The notes: generated by a model not told the origin, from the sequence alone. Shown: positions 52,854 through 62,811, counted from the stretch's first letter. The stretch: 64,000 nucleotides of DNA from CAVOEB01 sp965249645 (GCA_965249645.1 CBDFML010000012.1:620001-684000); one strand, 5' to 3'. A program made the numbers and translations.

Positions 52854-54035
52854 TTGCACCAGCTCTTTACCGACGGTGACGACAGTGGATCTGCAAGCGC
52901 CGAAACGGGGCCATCGAGCCAAGTCCCCGACAAAATCGAGAGTTCAAAGCACGAAGAAACTCCGTCGACCACTCACCGGCCACCGGTTCCCCAGGATGAC
53001 GCCACCGCGATCCTTGTCGTCGATGACAATGAGGACCACCGCTATACGCTGGTTCGCCGATTGGAGCGCGAAGGATACAGCAACATCACTGAGGCAGAAA
53101 ACGGGCGACTGGCACTGGAAGTCTTGATGGAGCACCCGTTCGACCTGGTATTGCTCGATATCATGATGCCGGAAATGAACGGGTACCAACTCTTGGAGCA
53201 CATGAAAGCGGATACCTCTCTCAGGGATATTCCGGTGGTTATGATTTCGGCGTCGGAAGAGATCGAGAGTGTGGTGCGCTGTATCGATCTGGGCGCGGAA
53301 GATTACCTCATGAAGCCGTTTAACAAGGTGTTGCTCAGGGCGCGCGTATCTGCCTGCATCGAAAAGAAGAGACTCGGCGATCAGGAGAGAACATATCTAC
53401 TCCGTCTCGAGGACGAAAAGCATGATTCCGACGAATTGTTACGCGCCATTCTCCCCTCGGGCGCCATTCGGGAACTGAAATCGATCAATGAGGTCAAACC
53501 CCGTCGCTACGACGATGTCGTGGTGCTGTATTGCAACATCGTCAATTCTGCGTCGTATTGCGACGGCAGCCACCCCGAGCAGGCTGTCGGGGAGCTGCAA
53601 ACGGTTGTTGCGAAATTTGAGGACATCGTGCAGGAGCACGGGTTGGAAAAAATCAAGACGACCGGGGGGGCGTTCCTGGCGACGGCCGGGTTGCTCGGTA
53701 ATATCGTCGAGCCTGTCCCGGCCAGTGTAAAATGCGGCCTTGATATGGTGACGGCATGTGGGCGCACGAAGCCGGATTGGGATGCCCGGGTCGGGATACA
53801 CGCCGGTCCGGTGGTCGCCGGGATCGTGGGGCATCGCCAATTTCTCTTTGACGTTTGGGGAGAAACGGTAAACACGGCAATGTCGATTTCCGAACGCGCA
53901 GACCGCGATGCCGTCTTGTTGAGTGGCCCAAGCTGGCAGCATGTTCGCGGCCGATGTCGTGGAAAATCCCACGGATTTATGACTCTTGAGGGAATTGGCT
54001 CGCTGGAGCTCGTCGAGTGCCAGGAGGTTCGCTGA
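52854..54035 (+). CDS. Response regulator with degenerate class III cyclase domain
   Basis: 393 codons; the first possible start is TTG directly after the amber codon. A linker rich in Ser/Thr/Glu/Pro (residues 1-55) precedes a REC domain (ILVVDDNEDHRYTL, phospho-acceptor in LVLLDIMMPEMNG, Lys in YLMKPFN), a helix, and a class III nucleotide cyclase fold (from about 200). The catalytic residues are altered: FADIVGFT-type Asp is Asn (LYCNIVNSAS), the GDAY-type Asp is Gly (TTGGAFL) and the Arg after VN is Ser (VNTAMSIS). It is probably a non-catalytic output or nucleotide-sensing domain. Confidence 0.82.
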   Translation: MHQLFTDGDDSGSASAETGPSSQVPDKIESSKHEETPSTTHRPPVPQDDATAILVVDDNEDHRYTLVRRLEREGYSNITEAENGRLALEVLMEHPFDLVLLDIMMPEMNGYQLLEHMKADTSLRDIPVVMISASEEIESVVRCIDLGAEDYLMKPFNKVLLRARVSACIEKKRLGDQERTYLLRLEDEKHDSDELLRAILPSGAIRELKSINEVKPRRYDDVVVLYCNIVNSASYCDGSHPEQAVGELQTVVAKFEDIVQEHGLEKIKTTGGAFLATAGLLGNIVEPVPASVKCGLDMVTACGRTKPDWDARVGIHAGPVVAGIVGHRQFLFDVWGETVNTAMSISERADRDAVLLSGPSWQHVRGRCRGKSHGFMTLEGIGSLELVECQEVR

Positions 54036-54063
54036 GAGGACCGGGGGCTCCCCTCGATCCTGC

Positions 54064-54450
54064 TTACGGGGCGGGCTCGGTGGGGAGAAGAGCTTCGATT
54101 TTCTCGATCAGCTGCGGAAAATCGATGGGTTTGGACAGGAAGTCGTCGCAGCCCGCTGCGAAGGCATTCTTCTCGTCGTCGACCAACGAATGCGCCGATA
54201 CCGCAATTACGGGTATGTGACTGGTCTTGGGCGATGCCTTGATCTCTCGGGTTGCATCCCAGCCGTTCTTCACGGGCAATCCCACGTCCATCAGGATCAG
54301 GACCGGCATTTCCGAATAGGCCATGTTCACTCCCTGCTGGCCGTCGACCGCAATGACGACGTCATAGCCCCGACGCTTCAATCGCGCGGAGAGCATGTAG
54401 ATATTGTCCTCGTTATCCTCGACGTAGAGGATTTTGCCCTTTGACTCCAT
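54064..54450 (-). CDS. Single-domain response regulator
   Basis: 128 aa from ATG 54450 (MESKGKILYVEDNEDNIYML); an upstream start at 54516 adds a basic leader. Complete receiver domain: acidic pair VEDNEDN, acceptor Asp in LILMDVGLP, Ser in VIAVSAHS and Lys in DFLSKPID. No output domain, so it works by protein contact or phosphorelay. Lies 105 bp downstream of the Amt-kinase gene on the same strand and is its likely partner. Confidence 0.9.
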   Translation of the reverse strand: MESKGKILYVEDNEDNIYMLSARLKRRGYDVVIAVDGQQGVNMAYSEMPVLILMDVGLPVKNGWDATREIKASPKTSHIPVIAVSAHSLVDDEKNAFAAGCDDFLSKPIDFPQLIEKIEALLPTEPAP

Positions 54451-54555
54451 CTTCTTCCTCGGTCTCGTCTCTCCCGATGCACGACCACGCCTGGTTGGTC
54501 GCGCCCGCGCCAGCATCAGACATCGGACTTAGCGCACCGTGTTCAACCGTTTTCG

Positions 54556-57500
54556 TCAAGCGCTATCGTCGAAATTCTCGGGCAGGCGGGCGCTAAACGT
54601 CGTGCCCACGCCGGGTTCACTCTCGACTCCAATCGTTCCGCCCATTTTCTCGCATAGCCGCTGGCTGATCGTCAGTCCGAGGCCCGTGCCGCCATATTTC
54701 TTCGTCGTGGAACTGTCGGCCTGGCTGAATTCCTCAAATACCGCTTTCGTTTGTTCCGGCGTCATGCCGATACCGGTGTCGGCGACAATGAAGTTCAGCC
54801 AATCTCCGCCCTCGGAAGGTTCGCGTGCCACTTCCATCGTAATTTGACCATTTTCGGTAAACTTGCACGCGTTGCTCAACAGATTAAAGAGAACCTGGCG
54901 CACACGCATGGGGTCGCTGTGCATGGTTCCGACATCGTCCGGGCATTTGACATCCATGCGGTTACCATTTTTTTCAACCAGGGGCTGGATCGTTGCCGTC
55001 ACCTCGTTTATCAGATCCAAGATTTTGATATTTTCGGCGTGGATATCCAGCTTGCCGGCCTCGACCTTGGACAGATCGAGAATTTCATTGATCAGATTAA
55101 GCAGGTTCTTGCCCGCGCTCGATATGCGCCCGAGTGGCTCAATGAGCTCGTTCTGGCCGACATCCTGGGCATCTTCTTCCAGCAATTCCGTGATCCCGAT
55201 GATTGCATTCAAAGGCGTCCTGAGTTCATGGCTCATGCTCGCGAGAAAAGCGGACTTGGCCTGATTCGCCCGATCGGCCTCGTCGCGGGCTTTCTGTAAA
55301 TTATTGGCCAGCTCGATCAGTTCCCCCTCGGCCCGTTTTTGTTCGGTAATATCGAAGACCGAACCGTCGAGCCAGCGGGCGGCACCCTCCTCGTCGTAGA
55401 CTGCAAGGCCCCTTTCATCCACCCATCGAACCGAGCCGTCTTTGTGGCTGGTGCGGTATTCTACCTTCCAGGAATTTTTGTCAGAAACGCCTTCACCGAC
55501 CGCATCGTCGACCAGCGCCCGGTCATCGGGGTGGATCACGCTTCGATAGGACCTGACTTGATTGCCGATGAAATCCGTCTGGGGATAACCGGTAATCTCT
55601 TCAATCGCAGCGCTGATGAATTCCATCGTCCAATTGGTATCGACGGCACAACGGTAAATCATGCCGGGAATATTCGAGACCATCGTGCGGACCCGGGCCT
55701 CGCTATCCTGGAGCATCTTTTCCGCACGCTTGCGCTCGGTAATGTCGTGCTCAATACCCCCGATGGTCGAAATCTCACCGGAAAGATCAAATATCGGGAA
55801 TATCATTGCCAGGATCTCGATCTCCTCACCATCTCGCGTCAGCGTGTACTCTTGCGACAGAACCCGCCCTTGTTCCATGACGGTTCTATTTTGCTCAACG
55901 TACAGATCGGCCTCATCTTCGGGAAAGATATCGGAATCCGTCTTGCCACGGATTTTCTCGTCGGTGACTTCGTTGAGCTCCTCGAACGCGTGGTTGACCA
56001 GGATATACTTGCCCTGATTGTCCATCAGCCAGAGTGATTCAGGCATGTTGTCGACGACGGCCCTAAACCGTGACGCCTCCCCCCGTTTCCGTTCCACTAC
56101 CGGGCCCAGTTGATTACCGACCGAGCTCATGACTTCCAACACGGCGTCATCGGCTTCCGCAGCGTCCACCGAAAAAAACTCGAGCACCGCGGCAACCTCC
56201 TTATCCACGAACACTGGAAAGGCGAAACCGGAGCGCACGGATGCGCCATGGCCCGAGGCCCGTGGAAAATCGGGCTCCTCCTCGGTAATGTCTCTAATCC
56301 AGACGGGCTTCCCGGTTACGAGGACCTGGCCCGCGAGCCCGACACCGCGCGCGACGTGCGGCGTTTCGGTAAGCCGGCGAAAATCCTCAAATCGTTCGGG
56401 CTCGTCCAGATGCCAGATATCCGCCGACACGAGTTCATCCGCACTGCCCTCGCCGACCATATAGACATGACCCACGGACCACCCGCCATAGGCGCAGACC
56501 TCGTCGAGTGAGGTCTGCAACGCCTCCTCCGACGTCCAGGCCGCGTTGGCGGCAGCGGCGACCTTCTGAAGCAGTTGGAGAAGCGACGTCTTTTGACGCA
56601 ACGCCTCGACCGCCGCTTCCCGCTTCCCGGCTTCGTCGATAACTTTTTCCAGGACGCGATTGTATTGCGTCGCGATTTGGCCGACCTCAGTATGGGGCTC
56701 GACGGCGACCGGCTGCGTAAAGTCGGCGGTTTGACGCTGCCTGTCCATTTCGCTCAGCAAGTCGAGGAGCTCGTCACCCGCCCCATGCTCGGACACGTTC
56801 AACCCGATCCTCTCGTCTTGCGGGCTTACCCGCAAAGGCAAAACGCGATTGATGAGCCACAACAGGACGAAGCCGCCTCCGAACGCCCAGGCGAAGCAAA
56901 CTACTACGCCTGTGGCCTGCACAAGCAATTGGTCCCACCGCCCCAAACCAGTGCCCAAGCTGGCGGGATCGGCAAACAGGGCAACGGCGAGAGTTCCCCA
57001 CACGCCCGCGCAACCATGAACAGGAAACGCACCGACGACATCATCGATCTTGAGTTTCTCGAGAAGCAGTGTGGCGCTGAACATGACGAGCGCGGCGATG
57101 GCGCCGATGATCACCGCCGATAAGGCGGTCATAATGTGTGCCGACGCCGTGATCCCGACGAGGCCCGCAAGCGAGCCGTTCATGACCATCGTGACGTCGG
57201 GCCGACCGAGAATTCGCCACGACAATATCAGCACGATGACGCCCCCCGAAGCGCCGGAGAGCGTGGTATTGACAACGATGAACGGTATCGCTTCCGTGAC
57301 TCCGAGAGTGCTGCCTCCGTTGAACCCGAACCACCCGAACCAGAGAAGGAAAACGCCCAAGGTCGCAAACGGAATGTTGTGACCTCTTATGGGCGTTTTC
57401 GAATCGAAGCGCCCGATCCGGGGACCGATCACAATTACGGCCGCCAAGGCGATCCAACCACCTACCGAGTGAACGACCGTCGACCCGGCGAAGTCGATGA

Positions 57501-57975
57501 ATCCACGGCTCTCCAACCACCCCGCGGTTGTTACGCCCGACGCGCTCCCCCACATCCAGTGGCCCATAACCGGATAGATCACACCCGCGAGAACGGCCGT
57601 AACCACGAGGTATCCTGAAAAACGCATACGTTCGGCGACCGCGCCTGATACGATTGTCGTGGCCGTGCCGCAAAAGATCAATTGAAAGATGAAGAACGCC
57701 ATCAACCACGGCTCGGCAGCGCTGCCGAAGAAGAATCCGGTCGTTCCGAAGAGGCCGCGGGCGCTCATGCCGAACATCAGGGCGAAGCCGAACAACCAGA
57801 ACAGTACGGAGGAAACGCAGAAATCAGTGAAGTTCTTGACCGCGACGTTGATGCTGTTCTTTTGCCGCACCAGGCCGCTCTCGAGGCAGGCAAATCCCGC
57901 CTGCATCAGCATGACCAATGCAGTGCACAGCAGCATCCAGCTTATGTCAATCAGTTCCGCCGACACGACTGCCAC
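54556..57975 (-). CDS. Ammonium transporter-like/histidine kinase fusion (Amt-GAF-PAS-PAS-HK)
   Basis: 1139 aa from a GTG at 57975 after GGGGGGATGATCC. Residues about 8-400 are an Amt/Rh channel domain with 11 helices; the pore twin-His pair is present (STVVHSVGGW and AFPVHGCAGVWG), plus GHWMWGS and WFGFNGGSTL. Then a linker helix, a GAF domain (about 470-620, GLAGQVLVTGKPVWIRD), two PAS/PAC units (about 630-870, HDITERKRAE and FDITEQKRAE), HisKA with SHELRTPLNAIIG and an HATPase with NLLSNACKF, DTGIGM and GGTGLGL. It resembles Amt sensor kinases such as that of Kuenenia: a membrane ammonium sensor. Confidence 0.93.
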   Translation of the reverse strand: MAVVSAELIDISWMLLCTALVMLMQAGFACLESGLVRQKNSINVAVKNFTDFCVSSVLFWLFGFALMFGMSARGLFGTTGFFFGSAAEPWLMAFFIFQLIFCGTATTIVSGAVAERMRFSGYLVVTAVLAGVIYPVMGHWMWGSASGVTTAGWLESRGFIDFAGSTVVHSVGGWIALAAVIVIGPRIGRFDSKTPIRGHNIPFATLGVFLLWFGWFGFNGGSTLGVTEAIPFIVVNTTLSGASGGVIVLILSWRILGRPDVTMVMNGSLAGLVGITASAHIMTALSAVIIGAIAALVMFSATLLLEKLKIDDVVGAFPVHGCAGVWGTLAVALFADPASLGTGLGRWDQLLVQATGVVVCFAWAFGGGFVLLWLINRVLPLRVSPQDERIGLNVSEHGAGDELLDLLSEMDRQRQTADFTQPVAVEPHTEVGQIATQYNRVLEKVIDEAGKREAAVEALRQKTSLLQLLQKVAAAANAAWTSEEALQTSLDEVCAYGGWSVGHVYMVGEGSADELVSADIWHLDEPERFEDFRRLTETPHVARGVGLAGQVLVTGKPVWIRDITEEEPDFPRASGHGASVRSGFAFPVFVDKEVAAVLEFFSVDAAEADDAVLEVMSSVGNQLGPVVERKRGEASRFRAVVDNMPESLWLMDNQGKYILVNHAFEELNEVTDEKIRGKTDSDIFPEDEADLYVEQNRTVMEQGRVLSQEYTLTRDGEEIEILAMIFPIFDLSGEISTIGGIEHDITERKRAEKMLQDSEARVRTMVSNIPGMIYRCAVDTNWTMEFISAAIEEITGYPQTDFIGNQVRSYRSVIHPDDRALVDDAVGEGVSDKNSWKVEYRTSHKDGSVRWVDERGLAVYDEEGAARWLDGSVFDITEQKRAEGELIELANNLQKARDEADRANQAKSAFLASMSHELRTPLNAIIGITELLEEDAQDVGQNELIEPLGRISSAGKNLLNLINEILDLSKVEAGKLDIHAENIKILDLINEVTATIQPLVEKNGNRMDVKCPDDVGTMHSDPMRVRQVLFNLLSNACKFTENGQITMEVAREPSEGGDWLNFIVADTGIGMTPEQTKAVFEEFSQADSSTTKKYGGTGLGLTISQRLCEKMGGTIGVESEPGVGTTFSARLPENFDDSA

Positions 57976-58413
57976 GGATCATCCCCCCTGTGGGAATCGG
58001 CGAGACTTCCATCCGCCCGACTGCTTCGCCGATCAGCTTTCTTCCAGTAAAAAATCACGCCATCGTTTCGGGCGCGCATCGCAAGAGTTCGGGCTCCCCT
58101 CTAGGCGACGGCGGCACCCCGCGATCGATTCTCCCGTTCGTGCGGTCACGCGTGTAACCTCGTGACCCGCTTCGACTTAACTTTAAGCCGCTCCAATTTG
58201 CATTGTCCCTATACAGAGCCGCCCGGCATGTCGTCGTCGATACCACTGGCCTGAGGGTCTACGGCGCCAGCAACGGCACATGATCCCAAGAATTGGCGAC
58301 AAGCTCTTTAAAGGAAACTTATTTATGGACCGTTCATCGCTATCATCGGGAACATGACCCTCCTAGTCTGAAATAAAAGGGTATGGCTGGGAAACTCAAC
58401 AAAGGCGAATGCA
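57976..58413. other. Intergenic region between divergent Amt-kinase and SLOG genes
   Basis: 438 bp with no supported gene. The bases before 58414 are AT-rich (CTTTAAAGGAAACTTATTT, AATAAAAGGGTATGG) and should contain the SLOG-gene promoter; the Amt-kinase promoter should lie on the other side. Confidence 0.4.
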
Positions 58414-60157
58414 ATGAATAAAACGGAATATGTTGTCGGCGTTACCGGCCACCGCGACATTCACCCGGATGCGCTGGACACGATCAGGGAGCAGGTCCGG
58501 CTAACCTTCGATGAGCTTCAGAGATCGCTCCCGAACACCGCCATTCGCCTGATCTCGGGTATGGCCGATGGAGCCGACCGGATCGTTGCCGAGGAGGCAC
58601 TTGCGCGCGGGATCAAAGTCGATGCGATTCTGCCGATGCCGCTGGAGATGTATCTCGACGATTTTTCCAAGCCGTCCGCACTTGAATTGAGAAAACTCCT
58701 GGAGCACCCCGATGTCGGCGTAGAGGAAATTCCCCTCCCGAACGATCGAGCCCCATCCCTCCTTACCCAGACTGACCGCGACCAGCTTTACGTCGGGCTT
58801 GCACGGGTTATTTCTCGTCGATGTTCTCTCCTGATCGCTTTGTGGGACGGTGTCGACACCGGGCTGGCGGGGGGGGGGACATCGAACACATTACTGAACT
58901 TCATAAACGTTCGCGCTCAAGGCGACGGCGAGCCCGTCCAATATCAAAGAGCGTCGGATGCGGCACATCATGGCCCGTCCGGTAATTTCGCCGCCTGGAT
59001 AGTGACAACCAGGGCGAACGCCACTGAAATTCAAAAGACCAGACCCGCCTATCTGACCGGACGTTCCGGGCGGGTCGTCATGGATGATGCGATGCCAAAT
59101 GAACTCAGCAATCGCATCTCGAAATACGATGCTTATAACGTCACTTTTGGAGAACGCCTTCAGGCGGGTGATTTATCGTCGCCCTATAGCCTGATGGGGG
59201 CCGTTCCCAAGAGCGTCGGCCCCGGCGATTTGCGCGCCTTGGAAAAAATTGAACGTGAGTTTGAAAAAGCCGACGTCATGGCGATCTACTACCAGAAATA
59301 CTCGGATCGCCTGTTTGCCGGATTTGCCCTGGCTGCCGGGCTCATGGGATTCCTGTTTCTGGTTTATGCCAAAGTTCTGGCGTCGAACTATTTTCTGTTC
59401 GGTTATTTGGGAATGTTCATCGGCGGTTATTTCGCCTTCAAATACGCCCACAGCAAGCACTGGTTCTCAAAGCACCTTATGTATCGATTGATCGCGGAAA
59501 CGATGCGAGCCCGGTTTTATCTGAGCCTCGCCGGGTTGGGAGAAGGCAAACAGGTTCAAAGCCTTGAGAAGATGACCGGGATTAAACAGTTTTCGGGGTT
59601 TGGTTGGATCAGCGATTTGTTCAAGTTTGTCGAGCCCACGTCCGCTCAATCGATCATCGCCGATGCACCGTCAGGTCTTGAACGTCTGCAAAAAAATTCA
59701 GGAAGCATGGATTGACGATCAATGTATATATTTTGCAAAGAAAAACCGCCTGTTAACGCAACGCCATCATCTGAGCGAAAAAATCAGACTGGGCTTGATC
59801 GGGTTCCTCTTGGCAAGCGCCGTACTGCTGATTTTTGCAAAACATTTTCTGGCGTCGACCGACTTGATTGGTGATCTTCACTTGAAGACGGCGATCGTTT
59901 TTTTTATGGGGTTCCTCCCCTTATGTTTCGGCGTTTGGGAAATTTACAGTGGCAAATTGGCGGTAAAGGAACTCGCCTGGCAGTATCGCAAGCAACTGGA
60001 TCTTTTCACGGATGTGAACGAACGCTTGAAGGTTGAACCGGACCCAAAACTCCGCCAGGAGGTTGTCGGTGAATTGGCGCTCGATTCCTTGCGCGAAACC
60101 TTTCTGTGGACCATGCAGCGCTATCACCGTGAACATGAACCCCCAACGGCAGGATGA
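58414..60157 (+). pseudogene. SLOG-domain protein with two 2TM modules, 1-base frameshift
   Basis: Frame one (58414-59715) encodes a SLOG/Rossmann-like sensor: VVGVTGHRDIHPDALD, LISGMADGADRIVAEEALAR, KVDAILPMPLEMYLDDF and SLLIALWDGVDTG, then a two-helix membrane module (LFAGFALAAGLMGFLFLVYA, YFLFGYLGMFIGGYFAF). A run of seven A (59690-59696) breaks the frame; removing one A continues as IQEAWIDDQCIYFAKKNRLL with a second two-helix module (LGLIGFLLASAVLLIFA, IVFFMGFLPLCFGVWEIY) and ends at 60157. The plan resembles SLOG proteins coupled to 2TM (SLATT-like) effectors proposed to act in nucleotide-triggered membrane disruption. Confidence 0.72.
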
Positions 60158-60459
60158 CAGATACCCACGGCGGCGGCGGCGATACAGACATTTTGCATAC
60201 GGGACCAGCTGGAAACGAAGCCCCAGACGACGCAGATCACGCGGTAGACCTTTTGCACGGCAATAGGGCAGACGCGAGGCTCAGCGGCCACCCTTGGGTC
60301 CTCCGCCGGTCGATTGCTCATCTCGCACTCCGTCCCGCTGAAAAGGCGACGGCGGCGTATTGCTCTAGATCAACCACCGACATCGTCGTTGACATTGCCT
60401 CGCCAGGCAGTCCGCACTACTGTTTCTTCACAAACCGGCGGCCATCTGGAGAATTTCGG

Positions 60460-60945
60460 GTGAGAAAGCGAGTCATTCTTACGGTGCTGGCGGCAGTGCT
60501 GGTAATTTCGGGGTGTGCCGGCAAACCGGACGGTGCATTCCAGGCGGGATCCTGGATGGGCGGCCGATATTTTTACGAAAATGGCGACTTCGATTTTTGC
60601 GGTATGGAGGCGGCGACCACGAGCGGCCACAGCCTCATGTATGCAATCCGGAATGACGGAAACTTGGTCATCAGCTTGCTGCATAACGATTGGAGGCTGG
60701 CGCCCGGAACCGTCTACCCGACGACGGTCACCGTCAACGGCATGCTCCTGGGCCAGTTCAATGCGCAGGCGCAGTACACCAATTTGTTCTCGATGGAATT
60801 GCATTATTCAGCGTCTGTGCGAAATTCGTTATTCAACGGTGCGCAACTCGGTGTTCAAAATTCCATTATTTTCTGCGACTTCGGACTGGCGGGATTTGGC
60901 ATGGCGCTTTCGCGGCTCGAAGACTGTGTACAGAGGGCCGGCTAG
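60460..60945 (+). CDS. Small lipoprotein, unknown function
   Basis: 161 aa from GTG 60460, preceded by TGGAGAATTTCGG. Signal RKRVILTVLAAVLVISGCAG with lipobox Cys at about 20. The mature part has GRYFYENGDFDFCGMEAATT, LMYAIRNDGNLVISLLHNDW and a final Cys pair; beta-rich, probably periplasmic or outer-membrane anchored. An open frame extends back to 60154 but that part is low-complexity and overlaps the preceding gene's end. Family not recognised. Confidence 0.65.
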   Translation: MRKRVILTVLAAVLVISGCAGKPDGAFQAGSWMGGRYFYENGDFDFCGMEAATTSGHSLMYAIRNDGNLVISLLHNDWRLAPGTVYPTTVTVNGMLLGQFNAQAQYTNLFSMELHYSASVRNSLFNGAQLGVQNSIIFCDFGLAGFGMALSRLEDCVQRAG

Positions 60946-61497
60946 CGGACGATTATTAATTCCTTACTGTTCCTCGGATTCCAAAACGGATTTCCATATT
61001 TCCTGCGACCCCGGGGCCTGCATCGGGCCGTCGTGCCGTTTGGCAAGCCGCCCACGAACGGGCGTGATGCCGCCAGACATGGCCGGCACCGCTATCCACA
61101 CCGCGCGCGCATTGAGAACAATGTTCAGCAATAGATCCTGAATCGAATAATCGGGCCCCTTAAAAAGGGTGGGCCTTAAGCCTTGGCGGGCGCGGGCGGA
61201 ACGGCCAGGGACAGGCCCAGCCGGGTGTTCTCGACCCGTTACAACCGCCGGTCGCTGAGCGGCTCGCGTTTCGACCTTGCCATCGGCGGACGAATTTCCG
61301 CTTGCCGTCGCCTGCTGCGTGGGCTCACACTTCCATTGATAACGGCGCTCCGTCTCACGTCTGCCCGGACATCAACGATCCGACTCGTGAGTGCCCAGTC
61401 CGAATGCTCCGCGCTTTGGGAACGCGCCGCTCAAAAAAATTCGATCAGTCCGATGATTTCGGGGCAGCGGACGCTCGTCTTTAACAGGGAGGCAGCC
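60946..61497. other. Intergenic region upstream of amtB
   Basis: 552 bp without a convincing gene; no glnK-like PII gene is seen, although amtB is commonly paired with one. GGGCCCCTTAAAAAGGGTGGGCC at about 61154-61176 forms a short inverted repeat. I looked for a sigma-54 type promoter and did not find a good match. Confidence 0.4.
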
Positions 61498-62811
61498 ATG
61501 ACGATTCCGACACCGAGATTGATTCTCGGACTTCTCATCCTCACGCTTCTCGCCATCGTGCCGTCGCAAGTCATGGCGGCGGACGGCGGATTGCTGGACA
61601 GCGGAAATACCGCGTGGATTCTGACGGCGACGGCGCTCGTTCTGTTCATGACGATGCCGGGGCTCGCGCTGTTTTACGCCGGCCTGGTAAACTCCAAGAA
61701 CGTCGTTTCAGTGCTGATGCACTGCTTTGCAATTACCTGCACCGTCTCGGTTCTCTGGGTGGTCTTTGTCTACGGCCTCGCTTTCGGCGATGGCGGCGGT
61801 GCGAACATGGTAATCGGCGGCTTTGGCAAGGCGTTCTTCAGCGGCGTCGGGTTCGACGGTATGAGCGGCAATATTCCCGAATCCGTCTTCTTCATGTTCC
61901 AGATGACCTTCGCCATCATTACCCCGGCATTGATCGTCGGGGCCTATCCCGAGCGCATGAAATTCACCGCCGTGCTGCTGTTCAGCTCGCTCTGGTTGAT
62001 CCTCGTTTATGCGCCCGTCTGTCACTGGGTGTGGGGCGGTGGTTTTCTGGCCGACCTGGGCGTGATGGACTTCGCGGGCGGTCTCGTGGTGCACACGACG
62101 GCAGGGGTGTCCGCGCTGGTGGTGGCCGTAATGCTTGGCAGCCGCAAGGGCGCTGACCCGGACGAGCGGGCGGCGCATAATCCCGGCATGACGATGGCCG
62201 GCGCGGCGATGCTCTGGGTCGGCTGGTACGGCTTTAACGCGGGCAGCGCGCTCGCCGCCGACGGCAGCGCGGGCATGGCATTGCTGGTGACCCACGTCGC
62301 CGCCGCGACGGGGGCGTTGACCTGGATGTTCGCCCAATGGCTCCACCAGGGCAAACCCTCGATCGTGGGCATTGCCACGGGGACCATCGCGGGGCTCGCC
62401 ACGATTACGCCGGCGTCGGGTTTCGTCGGCCCGGTCGGTGCGCTCATTATAGGCTTCGCGGCCGGCTTCATCTGCTACGTCATGGCGCATATCGTGCGGC
62501 GGGTACTCAAGCTCGACGATTCGCTCGACGTGTTTGCCGTTCATGGCGTTGGCGGCATGCTCGGCATCATTCTGACGAGCGTTCTCGCGTCTGCCGTGTT
62601 CGGCGGCGTCGGGTTCGGGCCCGAGAGCTCCGTCCTCCATCAGCTCTGGGTTCAGGCCGTCGGCGTTGGCGTGACCGCGGTGTGGGCCGGCGTGTTGAGC
62701 GCCGTCATCCTGATCTTCGTCAGGATGCTCGTGGGCTTGCGGGTGAGCGAGGCGGAGGAAACCACGGGCCTCGACATGGCGCATCACGGCGAGCGCGGCT
62801 ACGACCTGTAG
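61498..62811 (+). CDS. amtB: AmtB ammonium transporter
   Basis: 437 aa from ATG 61498 with CAGGGAGGCAGCC; the frame open to 61183 precedes the signal peptide and is not used. Cleavable signal (LILTLLAIVPSQVMA), then 11 membrane helices. Pore His pair in GLVVHTTAGVSALV and VFAVHGVGGMLG; Trp in CHWVWGGGF, Asp in DFAGGLVVH, and GWYGFNAGSALAAD. C-terminal cytoplasmic tail SEAEETTGLDMAHHGERGYDL contains the GlnK-docking signature. A bona fide transporter, in contrast to the Amt-kinase 3.5 kb away. Confidence 0.95.
   Translation: MTIPTPRLILGLLILTLLAIVPSQVMAADGGLLDSGNTAWILTATALVLFMTMPGLALFYAGLVNSKNVVSVLMHCFAITCTVSVLWVVFVYGLAFGDGGGANMVIGGFGKAFFSGVGFDGMSGNIPESVFFMFQMTFAIITPALIVGAYPERMKFTAVLLFSSLWLILVYAPVCHWVWGGGFLADLGVMDFAGGLVVHTTAGVSALVVAVMLGSRKGADPDERAAHNPGMTMAGAAMLWVGWYGFNAGSALAADGSAGMALLVTHVAAATGALTWMFAQWLHQGKPSIVGIATGTIAGLATITPASGFVGPVGALIIGFAAGFICYVMAHIVRRVLKLDDSLDVFAVHGVGGMLGIILTSVLASAVFGGVGFGPESSVLHQLWVQAVGVGVTAVWAGVLSAVILIFVRMLVGLRVSEAEETTGLDMAHHGERGYDL

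Noticed and set aside
41699..54035. Reassignment of TAG to an amino acid.
   Set aside because: Several intact genes end in TAG at sensible positions (amidohydrolase at 41637, ridA, the tail fibre, the aminotransferase), so TAG is an ordinary stop here.
60946..61497. A glnK (PII) gene or sigma-54 promoter upstream of amtB.
   Set aside because: No PII-like frame and no convincing GG-N10-GC promoter could be found in this stretch.
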